Shown piece by piece: positions 10,472 to 22,845 of a stretch of 64,000 nt of DNA. Where the stretch lies: positions 7,691,581 to 7,755,580 of the forward strand of contig NC_091369.1 in assembly GCF_038502225.1 (NCBI RefSeq), in the 5' to 3' direction. Position 1 is the first letter of the stretch; each line of letters begins with the position of its first letter. The notes under the pieces are model-generated. The model searched no databases. It worked only from the letters and a program-made list of their open reading frames with translations, and was not told the origin of the DNA. This DNA is from Cherax quadricarinatus. Lineage: Eukaryota > Arthropoda > Malacostraca > Decapoda > Parastacidae. The position numbers and the translations under genes are program-made.

Positions 10472-13400
10472 TCAACAAGTCGGCCGTCTCCCACCGAGGC
10501 AGGGTGACCCAAAAAAGAAAGAAAATCCCCAAAAAGAAAATACTTTCATCATCATTCAACACTTTCACCACACTCGCACATTATCACTGTTTTTGCAGAG
10601 GTGCTCAGAATACAACAGTCTAGAAGCATAAACATATAAAGATACACAACATATCCCTCCAAACTGCCAATATCCCAAACCCCTCCTTTAAAGTGCAGGC
10701 ATTGTACTTCCCATTTCCAGGACTCAAGTCCGACTATATGAAAATAACCGGTTTCCCTGAATCCCTTCACTAAATATTACCCTGCTCACACTCCAACAGA
10801 TCGTCAGGTCCCAAGTACCATTCGTCTCCATTCACTCCTATCTAACACGCTCACGCACGCTTGCTGGAAGTCCAAGCCCCTTACCCACAAAACCTCCTTT
10901 ACCCCCTCTCTCCAACCCTTTCGAGGACGACCCCTACCCCGCCTTCCTTCCCCTATAGATTTATATGCTTTCCATGTCATTCTACTGTGATCCATTCTCT
11001 CTAAATGACCAAACCACCTCAACAACCCCTCTTCTGCCCTCTGACTAATACTTTTATTAACTCCACACCTTCTCCTAATTTCCACACTCCGAATTTTCTG
11101 CATAATATTTACACCACACATTGCCCTTAAACAGGACATCTCCGCTGCCTCCAACCGTCTCCTCGCTGCTGCATTTACCACCCAAGCTTCACACCCATAT
11201 AAGAGTGTTGGTACTACTATACTTTCATACATTCCCTTCTTTGCCTCCATAGATAACGTTTTTTTGACTCCACATATACCTCAACGCACCACTCACCTTT
11301 TTTCCCTCATCAATTCTATGATTAACCTCATCCTTCATAAATCCATCCGCCGACACGTCAACTCCCAAGTATCTGAAAACATTCACTTCTTCCATACTCC
11401 TCCTCCCCAATTTGATATCCAATTTTTCTTTATCTAAATCATTTGACACCCTCATCACCTTACTCTTTTCTATGTTCACTTTCAACTTTCTACCTTTACA
11501 CACATTCCCAAACTCATCCACTAACCTTTGCAATTTTTCTTTAGAATCTCCCATAAGCACAGTATCATCAGCAAAAAGTAACTGTGTCAATTCCCATTTT
11601 GAATTTGATTCCCCATAATTTAATCCCACCCCTCTCCCAAACACCCTAGCATTTACTTCCTTTACAACCCCATCTATAAATATATTAAACAACCATGGTG
11701 ACATTACACATCCCTGTCTAAGACCTACTTTTACCGGGAAGTAGTCTCCCTCTCTTCTACACACCCTAACCTGAGCCTCACTATCCTCATAAAAACTCTT
11801 TACAGCATTTAATAACTTACCACCTATTCCATATACTTGCAACATCTGCCACATTGCTCCTCTATCCACTCTATCATATGCCTTTTCTAAATCCATAAAT
11901 GCAATAAAAACTTCCCTATCTTTATCTAAATACTGTTCACATATATGCTTCAATGTAAACACCTGATCTACACATCCCCTACCCACTCTAAAACCTCCTT
12001 GCTCATCCGCAATCCTACATTCTGTCTTACCTCTAATTCTTTCAATTATAACCCTACCGTACACTTTTCCTGGTATACTCAGTAAGCTTATTCCTCTATA
12101 ATTTTTACAGTCTCTTTTGTCCCCTTTCCCTTTATATAAAGGGACTATACATGCTCTCTGCCAATCCCTAGGTACCTTCCCCTCTTTCATACATTTATTA
12201 AACAAAAGTACCAACCACTCCAACACTATATCCCCCCCTGCTTTTAACATTTCTGTCATGATCCCATCAGTTCCAGCTGCTTTACCCCCTTTCATTTTAC
12301 GTAATGCCTCACGTACCTCCCCCACACTTACATTCTGCTCTTCTTCACTCCTAAAAGATGGTATACCTCCCTGACCAGTGCATGAAATTACTGCCTCCCT
12401 TTCTTCCTTAACATTTAAAAGTTCCTCAAAATATTCTCGCCATCTACCCAATACCTCCATCTCCCCATCTACTAACTCCCCTACTCTGTTTTTAACTGAC
12501 AAATCCATATTTTCCCTAGGCTTTCTTAACTTGTTTAACTCACTCCAAAATTTTTTCTTATTTTCATTAAAATTTCTTGACAGTGCCTCTCCCACTCTAT
12601 CATCTGCTCTCCTTTTGCACTCTCTCACCACTCTCTTTACCTTTCTTTTACTCTCCATATACTCTGCTCTTCTTATAACACTTCTGCTTTGTAAAAACCT
12701 CTCATAAGCTACCTTTTTCTCTTTTATCACACCCTTTACTTCATCATTCCACCAATCACTCCTCTTTCCTCCTGCCCCCACCCTCCTATAACCACAAACT
12801 TCTGCCCCACATTCTAATACTGCATTTTTAAAACTATTCCAACCCTCTTCAACCCCCCCACTACTCATCTTTGCACTAGCCCACCTTTCTGCCAATAGTC
12901 GCTTATATCTCACCCGAACTTCCTCCTCCCTTAGTTTATACACTTTCACTTCCCTCTTACTTGTTGTTGCCACCTTCCTCTTTTCCCATCTACCTCTTAC
13001 TCTAACTGTAGCTACAACTAAATAATGATCCGATATATCAGTTGCCCCTCTATAAACATGTACATCCTGGAGCCTACCCATCAACCTTTTATCCACCAAT
13101 ACATAATCTAATAAACTACTTTCATTACGTGCTACATCATACCTTGTATATTTATTTATCCTCTTTTTCATAAAATATGTATTACTTATTACCAAATTTC
13201 TTTCTACACATAGCTCAATTAAAGGCTCCCCATTTACATTTACCCCTGGCACCCCAAATTTACCTACTACTCCCTCCATAACATTTTTACCCACTTTAGC
13301 ATTAAAATCCCCAACCACCATTACTCTCACACTTGATTCAAAACTCCCCACGCATTCACTCAACATTTCCCAAAATCTCTCTCTCTCCTCTACACTTCTC

Positions 13401-13900
13401 TCTTCTCCAGGTGCATACACGCTTATTATAACCCACTTTTCACATCCAATCTTTATTTTACTCCACATAATCCTTGAATTAATACATTTATAGTCCCTCT
13501 TTTCCTGCCATAGCTTATCCTTCAACATTATTGCTACTCCTTCTTTAGCTCTAACTCTATTTGAAACCCCTGACCTAATCCCATTTATTCCTCTCCACTG
13601 AAACTCTCCCACCCCCTTCAGCTTTGTTTCACTTAAAGCCAGGACATCCAGCTTCTTCTCATTCATAACATCCACAATCATCTCTTTCTTATCATCTGCA
13701 CAACATCCACGCACATTCAGACTTCCCACTTTGACAATTTTCTTCTTCTTATTCTTTTTAGTAATCTTTACAGGAAAAGGGGTTACTAGCCCATTGTTCC
13801 CGGCATTTTAGTTGACTTTTACAACACGCATGGCTTACGGAGGAAAGATTCTTATTCCACTTCCCCATGGATATAAAAGGAAAATTAATAAGACCAAGAA
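10452..13900 (-). mobile_element. Family A non-LTR retrotransposon, nearly complete copy
   Basis: From its poly(A) tail (T-run at 10452) through a 3' UTR shared with the copy at 1-285, a long EN-RT reading frame, and a 5' leader near 13730-13840 (GCCATGCGTGTTGTAAAAGT, AAAATGCCGGGAACAATGGG). The exact 5' end is not resolved. If the exon near 22 kb belongs to VPS13, this copy lies in its first intron. Confidence 0.88.
10804..13729 (-). pseudogene. Endonuclease-reverse transcriptase polyprotein of family A LINE, one frameshift
   Basis: Role: nicks target DNA and copies the element RNA into it. An N-terminal APE endonuclease (residues about 1-260) shows VRGCCADDKKE, LALSETKLKG (catalytic Glu), VVGDFNAKVG (Asp/Asn pair) and ATDISDHYLV (His). 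A linker rich in Lys/Arg follows, then RT with YKGKGDKRDCKNYRGISLL, AFMDLEKAYDRVDR and LFADDTVLM. At 11259-11265 there are seven T where the copy near 741 has six, and this breaks the frame after about 830 residues. The last 148 codons (10804-11250) continue in another frame. No ATG opens the frame at 13729; in-frame coding could extend upstream to about 13800, so the true start is uncertain. Apart from the shift it looks young. Confidence 0.9.
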
Positions 13901-14147
13901 CTATTAAGATAAAATCAAAGAAAACTCAGATGAGTGTGTATAAATAAATGTGTACATGTATGTGTAGTGTGACCTAAGTGTAAGTAGAAGTAGCAAGACA
14001 TGCCTGTAATCTTGCATATTTATGAGACAGACAAAAGACATCAGCAATCCTACCATCATGTAAAACAATCACAGGCTTCGTTTTACACTCACTTGGCAGG
14101 ACGGTAGTACCTCCCTGGGTGGTTGCTGTCTACCAACCTACTACTAA

Positions 14148-14149
<2 letters not shown>
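13901..14149. other. Unique-looking spacer
   Basis: About 250 bp with no recognised gene or repeat, upstream of the LINE 5' end and ending at the TA microsatellite. Confidence 0.5.
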
Positions 14150-14416
<267 letters not shown>

Positions 14417-14452
14417 CAAGTAATGGTTACGGTTACTGGCAGTGTAGTCCTT

Positions 14453-14555
14453 AAGTTAGTAAGTTTATTCAGGTACATGTACACATAAAAACAGTTACAT
14501 AAATTGTCATACATAGATGTGTAGATTACCTAGGAGAACCCAAAAAAATTTTTGT
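14453..14555 (-). mobile_element. 3' tail of a dispersed retroelement
   Basis: Read on the minus strand it gives ATGTACCTGAATAAACTTAC, the same tail type (xTGTACCTxAATAAACTT) seen on the plus strand near 15.62, 20.63 and 23.23 kb. Confidence 0.55.
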
Positions 14556-14826
14556 ATGTGACCCATCCCGTGACCCATCTTGTATATGACTTAATAGCCT
14601 AACAGCACTACTCATGTACTCAATTTTTGCTATGTACAAAATGTCTGGATAATATTATTTACGTTATTTACTTAAAAATGAAAGAAGCAAATGAAAGAGG
14701 CAATCACCCATAATCTTGTTGGCGTTATATATCACAGCAACACAAATTATTGATATTTTTAAATAAATTCACCCTCTAAAGTACATTATTTTAGGGGAAA
14801 AATTACTAGTGTTGGGATTGTTAAGG

Positions 14827-14900
14827 ACACAGTGGAAATGAGTCAAGGACCGAAATGGAAATAATTCAAGGACCGAAATGGAAATAATTCAAGGACCCCA
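14827..14900 (+). repeat. 23-bp tandem repeat, about 3 copies
   Basis: Unit core GGACCGAAATGGAAATAATT followed by CAA. The same unit, as GGACCCCAATGGAAATAAGT, is repeated five times at 22.85 kb and seen once at 15.55 kb. Confidence 0.8.
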
Positions 14901-15150
14901 ATAATAATAATCTTTATTTCTACAAATACATATACAACATATACATTAGTGACATATTATATAAAAAAAGCCCCTGGTTATACAGAGCATTTCGGGCAAA
15001 TTAGGTCAATTTTATCCCCAGGATGCGACCCACACCAGTCGACAGCAAATCTCTTAAGGAAATACTTCCTAATGTTTCCAACCGTACCGGGGATCGAACC
15101 CCTGACCACAGTGTGTGAGCTGAGTGCCCTAGCAATCAAACTGCGGGACA
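14893..15150 (-). mobile_element. tRNA-derived SINE with (AAT)n tail
   Basis: On the minus strand: a tRNA-like head with B-box GGGGTTCGATCCCCGG (about 15085-15100), a GCCCGAAATGCTCTGTATAA block, then GAAATAAAGATTATTATTAT as tail at 14895. A dispersed family: tails of the same kind lie near 9.1, 9.7 and 19.1 kb. Confidence 0.75.
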
Positions 15151-15645
15151 TTAATTATTATTATAATCATAACTAAGCGCTAAACCCTGGACCACAATGT
15201 TAATAAGTCACTTAGACTTTTTTAGGTAATGCTTGGTAATTTATACCAGGTAAGATAACTGTATTTAGGTGTATCTGTGTTTAAATAAACTTACTTACGT
15301 GTGTAAGTATCCAAAATTACTCAGGATATAGCAAAATATTGCCAGGTGTTAATGATATCTCTTATCTTTGAGATTCTTCCCACTTTTTTTGAGTCTACTA
15401 GATGAATGAATTATTTTCGAAGAAACTGAAACCCAATAATGTCTATTTTTTAAGTGGTAATAGCATACTTCAATATTTTGGAGATTAATTTATATATATT
15501 TTACTGAGAGTGTATGTATACATGTATCTGGATTTATAACCAATAACAAGGACCCCAGTGGAAACAATCACTTTTCCTGACTTTTTTTTTTCTATTTTGG
15601 TTATCCACTGGATGTGTATCTCTACCTAAATAAACTTATAATATA
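15151..15645. other. Spacer with repeat scraps
   Basis: Contains an AGCGCTAAACCC motif (15176), two retroelement tails ending in TAAATAAACTTA (about 15275-15300 and 15600-15640) and one 23-bp unit (15548). No gene is seen. Confidence 0.5.
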
Positions 15646-15649
15646 TTGC

Positions 15650-18378
15650 AAATTTATCACTCGGCGATACTTGACACAATAGATATCTACCCTCTACCAG
15701 GATACACAGCAATTCACAACTGCAGACCAAACCAAGTTGGGGGTGGTATTGCAATCTATTACTCTAACCAATTATCTTGTATTAGCACCACTTGCTTTAG
15801 TGATGAATATGGGGAATACATTTTTGCTAATTTTACTGTAAAAAACCTTAAGACGCCTATAACAATCGGTGCCATTTACCGGATACCTCACACAAACATC
15901 CCAAATTTCAGTGAGAAATTAAAGTCACTAATAACAAACAGACAAATGAATAAGCACCACCTTCTCTTAGCTGGAGACTTCAACATCAACCTTGGCTTAC
16001 TAGATGATCAGCCTGTAACTGATTTCATCAACAATATGAACAACACACTTCTCATACCAACAATAACTAAACCAACCAGGCTCACTGAGACAAGTGCAAC
16101 CATAATAGACCACATATGGACCAATATACTAGCCCACCTTAAATCAGGGATAATCACAGATAGCACTACAGACCACTACCCAACCTTCCTCCTGACAAAC
16201 ATTAATAAACCACCACTTGAATACAACAAAGTCTCATTTAGACTCCATGATGAGGCCTCAATAAGGAAGTTCACAGCTGACCTAGAGACTGTTGATTGGC
16301 CTACAGAATTCTCCAAGGCCAATGGTATTGATGACTGGACAGAAATTTTTCTTAACAAATTACTTAGACTATACAACAAACATTGTCCAATAAAAACGAA
16401 ACAGATCACAAACAGCTTGGTTGCCCATGGCTAACCAGCACCATTCTGAAATCCATTGACAAGAAACACCAATATGAAAAGCAATATAGACAGGGCTTAA
16501 TACACAAAGATACTCTTAAACACTATTCATCAGCTCTCACCAAAGTAATAAAGAAAGCCAAACAACTATACTACTCCAGTAGATTCACAGACACTAGAGG
16601 AGATATAAAAAAGACCTGGAAAACACTCTCTCATATTCTAGGGACCCACAAACTGAGAAAAACCAAGAATATTGTCCTAACTAAACCTAATGAAACACCA
16701 CTACATCCCACTGACACAGCTAACAAGATAAACGACTTCTTCTCAAACATAGGATCTAATCTCGCCAGTAAAATCCCACATACCAATGCCCATGCTGGGG
16801 ACTACCTAGATGGGAATTTCCCTAATTCCTTCTATCTTGCACCAACTGAGCCCAGGGAAGTCATTGAGATTATAAAGTCACTTAAAAATAACTCGGGGAA
16901 TCTGTCTCATGTCCCACCATTACTGTACAAGCGAGCGGCCCATGTCCTTTCGCATGCTATTTCATTACTTTTTAACAAGTCACTAGAGACTAGCACCTTC
17001 CCGAAACTACTCAAGATGGCAAGGGTTACACCAATACATAAAGGTGGTGACCCTACAGACTTAAACAACTATAGGCCAATATCTAACTTACCATTGCTAT
17101 CCAAAATCTTTGAGAAACTCGTGCAGAGGAGACTGTATTCATTTATAACGGCTCAAAACATACTCAACCCCTGCCAATTTGGATTCAGGAAAAATAAAAG
17201 CACTAATGATGCAATCATAAAAATGCTAGATCTTCTTTACACAGTATTGGAAAATAAGGAATATCCACTAGGAATTTTTATTGACCTAAGAAAAGTTTTT
17301 GACACAGTAGACCACGACATCCTACTCCACAAACTTGATCATTACGGTATAAGAGGCCATGCGCTTGCTTATTTCAAATCTTACATTACTAATAGGTATC
17401 AGTACGTCACCATTAAAGACACAGCATCAGCAACACGGCCACTTGATACTGGAGTTCCGCAGGGAAGTGTCCTTGGTCCCCTGCTCTTCCTCATATACAT
17501 CAATGACCTTCCAAACGTATCCCAACACCTGAAACCCATTCTCTTTGCTGATGACACGACTTATGTCATCTCTCACCCTAATCTTGCCACCCTCAACACC
17601 ATTGTGAATGAGGAGCTGATTAAAATATCGACTTGGATGACAGCCAATAAACTTACGCTTAACACTGACAAAACCTACTATATTATGTTTGGTAGCAGAG
17701 CAGGAGATGCACAAATTAACATTAAGATTGACAACACTCTAATTACCAGAAATAATGGGGGAAAATTCCTAGGCTTATACCTTGACAACAACCTGAATTT
17801 CAGCACCCATATCCAGCATATAACCAAAAAAGTATCCAAAACGGTTGGGATCCTCTCCAAGATACGATACTACGTGCCGCAAAATGCCCTTCTCACACTA
17901 TAACACTCACTTATTTATCCATACCTCACCTATGCTATTTGTGCTTGAGGATCAACTGCAGCAACACACCTAAAGCCAATAATAACCCAACAAAAAGCTG
18001 CAGTAAGAATAATCACTAAATCCCATCCCTGGCAACACCCCCCCTCCCACTCTTCATAGATCTAAACTTACTCCCTGTTCAGTACATCCACACTTACTAC
18101 TGTGCAATCTACATCTACAGGACCTTAAACTCCAATATCAACCTTGACCTAAAAGGCTTTCTTGATAGTTGTGACAGAACCCACAGGCATAACACCAGAC
18201 ACAAACATCTCTACGACATTCCCCATGTCTGACTAAACCTTTACAAAAATTCAATGTATGTCAAAGGCCCTAAAATCTGGAACACCCTACCTGAGAACTC
18301 TAGAACTGCAGACACATTCATCACCTTCAAAACTACCATTAGAAAACATCTTATCTCCCTGATAAACCCCATCAACTA
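15650..18378 (+). pseudogene. Endonuclease-reverse transcriptase of family B LINE, broken
   Basis: The APE endonuclease (15650-16430) lacks its N-terminus. Seen: GGGIAIYYSN, LLAGDFNINLG (catalytic Asp/Asn) and TTDHYPTF (His). The frame changes near 16410. RT (16383-17903) shows NNYRPISNLPLLSKIFEKL, FIDLRKVFDTVDH, TGVPQGSVLGPLLFLIYIND and LFADDTTYV, then a stop after LLTL at 17903. Beyond it, out of frame and with further stops, remnants of the C-terminal region run to about 18378. At least two disablements make it a fossil. The LRKVFDT motif has Val where LINEs usually have Ala (AFDT). Confidence 0.88.
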
Positions 18379-18773
18379 ATTACACGAATACCACCTGGTG
18401 GTTCACACTTACACTCACTCACCCATTTGACCATAAACAGAAATATTAATCTCAATCTTAAAATAATGAATCCTATGATACTCCAGTACTGAAACTATGT
18501 ACTGTGCCAAAACAAAAGCATTCACATTGCTAAACTCACAAACTAGTATTTAGTCACTTAGCCATAATACCAACTTACCTCATAATTTGTAATATTTTAA
18601 AATAAAGAATTAAACTAAGTATGCCCGAAATGCCTAGCCATGCTAGGCGTTCTAGTGGTACACTCTGTAATCATTATTTAACTACATGTAAACCACACAA
18701 CAACCAAATTCTGTAAATTCAACATTGTAATCTTTATAGAGAATAAACTTTGAATTTGAATTTGAATTTGAAT
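15650..18773 (+). mobile_element. Family B non-LTR retrotransposon (CR1/L2-like), 5'-truncated
   Basis: Begins inside the endonuclease domain and runs through RT and a 3' UTR to a terminal short repeat (TTTGAA units at about 18749-18773) instead of poly(A). Short 3' repeats in place of poly(A) are usual in CR1/L2-type LINEs. The 3' UTR is duplicated in inverted orientation next to it. Confidence 0.85.
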
Positions 18774-18775
18774 AA

Positions 18776-19106
18776 GGATTACAATGCTGAGTTTACAGAA
18801 TTTGGTTATTGTGTGGTTTACATGTAGTAAAATAATAATTACAGAGTGTACCACTAGAACACCTAGCATGGCTAGGCATTTCGGGCAGACTTAGATTAAT
18901 TCTTAAATTTAAAATATTGCAAATTATGAGGTAAGTTGGTATTATGGCTAAGTGACTAAATACTAGTTTGTGAGTTTAGCAATGTGAATGCTTTTGTTTT
19001 GGCACAATACATAGTTTCAGTATTGGAGTATCACAGGCCAACTTATGACTAGTTAGGATTCATTATTTTAAGATTGAGATTGATATTTCTGTTTATGGTC
19101 AAATTG
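18776..19106 (-). mobile_element. Inverted copy of the family B 3' UTR
   Basis: Reverse complement of about 18425-18735, with matching CATGCTAGGCG/ACACCTAGCATGG blocks and TGTGTGGTTTACATGTAGT against ACTACATGTAAACCACACAA. It meets its partner tail to tail at the TTTGAA repeat. One insertion of about 20 bp is seen near 19045. Confidence 0.88.
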
Positions 19107-19192
19107 ACCTAATTTGTCCGAAATGCTCAGTATAACAAGCGGCTTTCAGTATAGTAGTATGCCACTGATGTCAGCTAGGGGTGTATACCTTG

Positions 19193-19470
19193 TACCTGGA
19201 GTTTACCTGGAGAGAGTTTCGGGGGTCAACGCCCCCGCGGCCCGGTCTGTGACCAGGCCTCCTGGTGGATCAGCGCCTGATCAACCAGGCTGTTGCTGCT
19301 GGCTGCACGCAAACCAACGTACGAGCCACAGCCCGGCTGATCAGGAACTGACTTTAGGTGCTTGTCCAGTGCCAGCTTGAAGACTGCCAGGGGTCTGTTG
19401 GTAATCCCCCTTATGTGTGCTGGGAGGCAGTTGAACAGTCTCGGGCCCCTGACACTTATTGTATGGTCTC
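19193..19470 (-). mobile_element. 3' end of family D LINE
   Basis: The minus strand translates with RDHTISVRGPRLFNCLPAHI and ALIHQEAWSQTGPRGR, the C-terminal part of the same element family decayed at 28.8-30.9 kb. It ends at the GGGGTCAACGCCCCCGCGG stretch. An (ATT)n tract adjoins its 5' side. Confidence 0.8.
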
Positions 19471-19494
19471 TTAACGTGCTTGTAGTATTATTAT

Positions 19495-19495
19495 A

Positions 19496-19546
<51 letters not shown>
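19495..19546. repeat. (ATT)n microsatellite
   Basis: About 17 ATT units. Confidence 0.95.
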
Positions 19547-19548
<2 letters not shown>

Positions 19549-19639
19549 TAGTATAATAAGCTAATAGATGACCGGCTCTGGCATCACGCCGTGCAGTATT
19601 TAAGGCTTCACTCAACTCAGCAACTCCATACCCACATCA

Positions 19640-19860
19640 TGGGTATAGAGAGCATAAGATAGAAAACTAATACCCAGGGTCAGGAGCTTAGATTCGACCC
19701 CTGCAACCACAAATAGGTGTGTACTATGTGAACAGAGGCAACAGGTGTAAGGAAACACGTCCAATCTTTCCTCTCGTGCTGGGGAACGAACCCCAGTCTC
19801 TCCGAGTTCAAGTTGAAGCCTATACCACCCCATCCACGAGACCTTATAATGGTGACTAAT
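19640..19860 (-). mobile_element. tRNA-derived SINE
   Basis: On the minus strand: an A-box-like GTGGATGGGGTGGTATAGGC, a B-box-like TGGGGTTCGTTCCCC and a body ending with CACCTATTTGTGGTTGCAGG and GGTCGAATC. The last block is the reverse complement of the 3' UTR of family C LINE, so it may be a separate repeat in that region. Confidence 0.65.
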
Positions 19861-19971
19861 GTTTTTGACTGAATTCATGGCTGACATATGCCACAGTTAA
19901 TTCCTCAGGTTTTCACCCATCTTCCTCGAAATGCTTTCAAATTATTTTGTATTTTTGTATATGAAATAAAA

Positions 19972-20100
<129 letters not shown>

Positions 20101-20300
20101 GTCACAGGTGCTGTTAGAATCATAGATTCAGTTCACAGACCAGACCGCATCCTTTTCTCTTAATAATCATCAGCGTTTCACTGTCACTAAGAAAGTCAAA
20201 CAAGTTACTGCTCACGAGTCTTTAACACTGATAATCTGACTCTTTTCTAGCACGATATCGGGCACACCATACTACCGTGTGGACACACTTCCCTGCTGGC

Positions 20301-20304
<4 letters not shown>

Positions 20305-20350
<46 letters not shown>
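20305..20350. repeat. (CT)n microsatellite
   Basis: About 23 CT units. Confidence 0.95.
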
Positions 20351-20351
<1 letters not shown>

Positions 20352-20773
20352 GTGATTTCCAGAAGGGCTACTGGAGGTAATCAGTCCAAATGGCCTATTA
20401 TAGATACCTGGAACACAATTTTCATAATGCATAATCCCTTTCCTGTGGTTCCTCACAGAATCTTTATACGGGAATAATGGGATATGTTTGAGAAGCGCCT
20501 TTATCTGATTTTTCTGGGCTATAAGAACATAAAAAAGGAACTCTGGAGCAGACCTGTTGGCCCATATTAGTAAGTTTATTAGGCATACACTATGTATGAT
20601 AATTGTACTTATGTGTATTTGTACCTAAATAACCTCATCTGCTGACGAAGACCTCGTCAGGTCATATTTCAGAGGAATAAGCTAACAAAATCAACAGTGC
20701 ATTGGTTGCTGCAGGTAAACACTCTCCTGTTACCTTTAACTCACACTAGCCATAAGACTCCTTGTAGTAACAG
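20351..20773. other. Spacer
   Basis: Holds a TAAGAACATAAAAAAGGAAC repeat fragment (about 20521) and a retroelement tail with TTGTACCTAAATAA (20618). No gene is seen. Confidence 0.5.
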
Positions 20774-20860
20774 CCTGGTTGATCAGGCCCTGATCCATCG
20801 TGAGGTTTGGTCATGGACCGACCGCGGGGGCGTTGACCCCTGAAACCCCCTCCAGATATT
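20774..20860 (+). mobile_element. 3' end of family D LINE (short fragment)
   Basis: CTGGTTGATCAGGCCCTGAT, then GGACCGACCGCGGGGGCGTT and the terminal CCCCCTCCAG. Same 3' end as at 19.2 and 30.8 kb. Confidence 0.72.
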
Positions 20861-21000
20861 ACTTATATCAAGAAGTATGAGCAGGAAATATTTTGCAGCA
20901 TAATTCTTGTATCTATAAAGGGCATAAATTAGCTTCAGATAAATTGTTATGCATAAAAACCTTACTATAAAGACTGGTTAAAAAAACTTTACCTACGTTT

Positions 21001-21137
21001 GTAAAAATATTGTGACAACGACAGGTTGTTGGTAAAAATATTATGTGACAACGACAGGTTGTTAGTAAAAATATTATGTGACAACGACAGGTTGTTAGTA
21101 AAAATATTATGTGACACTGACAGGCTGTTGGTAAAGA
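21001..21137 (+). repeat. 33-bp tandem repeat, 4 copies
   Basis: Unit core GTGACAACGACAGGTTGTTG with GTAAAAATATTAT between cores. The fourth unit is diverged. Confidence 0.85.
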
Positions 21138-21944
21138 CAAAATGCAAACATCAGGGCATTTTACTGAAAACGTTTCGGTCCTGGGACCTTGATCACTCCA
21201 AATGTGACTTAAGGTACCAGGACCTTAGCGATTCCGTTAAAATATCCTAGTGTTTGTATTTTTGTCTTTTTTTTTTTACCCTACACTCGTTCCCTCTCTC
21301 TGTGACTTGAAAAAGTCTACTGTGTGGGGGCGAAACGTTGTCAATAAAGGCTCTCTTACACAACATGGCTGTGTCCATATAGTCGGTGTTTTAATCCAGT
21401 TCTCTCCCAGCAGGTTATTGAAGCGAACACTTAGGGCAGCTTTAAAAGATAGGTTAGGCAAATACTAGAACTGGGAAAGTGTAAGTGAGTAGGACCTGCT
21501 TAGCATGAGTCAGTAGGCCTACTACATAACTTATTTAATCTTGTAAGATAAGCACAGCTATAGGCTTACTGGCCAGTCTCTGACAAGGTTTTTTCCTATC
21601 CATTCTCTTGTATGTGCAGCTCAGCCTTAAACCTATACATGGAAAGTATTCATTTTAATGATGGAACTTGGCAATTTAGTCCAATATATATTAGATATAC
21701 TTGTTAATGTATGGTATATATCCTAAGAAAACCCGGCCCCTCCAGACGCAAGCATGGAAGATGTCCAGATTATTGATCAAAGAAGCTTTAGATACCTGAA
21801 AAATCAATAGTGTAACGTTGTCTGCTGTTTCCATGGACATTGTTTACACTGTTGAAGCCACTGCCATAGATTTTCTTCTTGGTCAGCATGATTAAATATC
21901 CCAAATATGAGAAAACTCTGAGCAGAAGGAGTGAGCCCACTTAC
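21138..21944. other. Spacer with hairpin-repeat fragments
   Basis: GGTCCTGGGACCTTGATCAC (21178) and GGTACCAGGACC (21213) form an inverted pair. GGGGGCGAAACGTTGTCAAT with AATAAAGG follows at 21326. From about 21470 to 21944 I see only AT-rich unique sequence. Confidence 0.5.
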
Positions 21945-22200
21945 CAGATTGTGGTAGCAGCTGTTACAGCTCCCCGACTCTAAAGCTCGTTCTTATTTCA
22001 CGTTCTTCTTACGCTTCACCGGATTATTTGCTGTTGCACATTGACATGAAGCATCACGAAAGACTACAGTGTCGGGTGTGGTGTCTCCTGACAAGGGTAA
22101 GTCCACTGGGATAGTGTAAATAAGGGAAGAAGATGAAGGAGGAGTGTGCGCCTGGCCGGCCACTGCTGCGAGTGTCACTGTGTGAGGGTCTCGACTAGGA
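21945..22200 (-). other. Candidate 5' non-coding exon, possibly of VPS13
   Basis: A compact, relatively GC-rich unique block ends on the minus strand with AATCTG|GTAAGTGGG at 21945, a strong donor. The nearest matching acceptor downstream in the same orientation is the TTTCCAGCAG before the VPS13 start (8313-8318). A short open frame (21993-22178) is probably chance. The link is inference from one splice signal and orientation. Confidence 0.3.
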
Positions 22201-22499
22201 ATTATCTCACTTTTACCAAAATTTTACAGAAATACTGATGCTCTGTATCAAACCATGTTATTCATTAATTATAATTATGTGTGTGGTATTGCGGAATTCA
22301 CTACTAGTGTACTAATGCCAGTCCTACTCTCTTAATTCAATGATATTGATATAGCAGTTTTAAAAAGTAATATAATTATATATATACGCATGTAACTAAT
22401 GGGTTTATTATCGTTTATACGAAATTCGATGCTTCATAAACATTACTGATTATATTATAAATACAATGGTGGAGTTTTAGGATATATATGGGAAAAGAG

Positions 22500-22580
22500 A
22501 GATGCTGTCAGGTCCGTGAGAGTTAGGGTGGAGGCGCCGCGGTGCATTGTGGGAGCTCATTGATCGCAAAGTCAGCTGAG
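22500..22580. promoter_or_regulatory. Possible promoter-like GC-rich patch
   Basis: Contains GGAGGCGCCGCGGTGCATTG and GCATTGTGGGAGCTC, the most CpG-rich unique stretch in the left half and about 300 bp beyond the candidate 5' exon. No TATA box or initiator can be assigned. Confidence 0.2.
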
Positions 22581-22845
22581 AGATGCGGCTTGCAGAATGT
22601 CCCCGCATTTTTTTTTATATGCGTCATGTGAAGCGCAAAATCCGTATGGGTCATGCAGGGAATGCTGGAGGCTCGATCCTCCGCCTGTGCTAATGGAAAG
22701 ACAGATGGTTAAAAAGGGTTTTAAAGTCTGTCGACTGCACGTGGGCCATTAAGGTTGTACGGAACGTGTTCACAACCAGTCAAGAGTATTTTAATCCTTT
22801 AAAAAAGGGGGATTAAAGTAATCTCTCAGTGTATACACACTGCGA
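22581..22845. other. Unique spacer
   Basis: No gene or repeat recognised. Confidence 0.5.

Noticed and set aside
21993..22178. Minus-strand 61-codon frame
   Set aside because: Short, no recognisable motif, and better explained as part of a possible 5' UTR exon.
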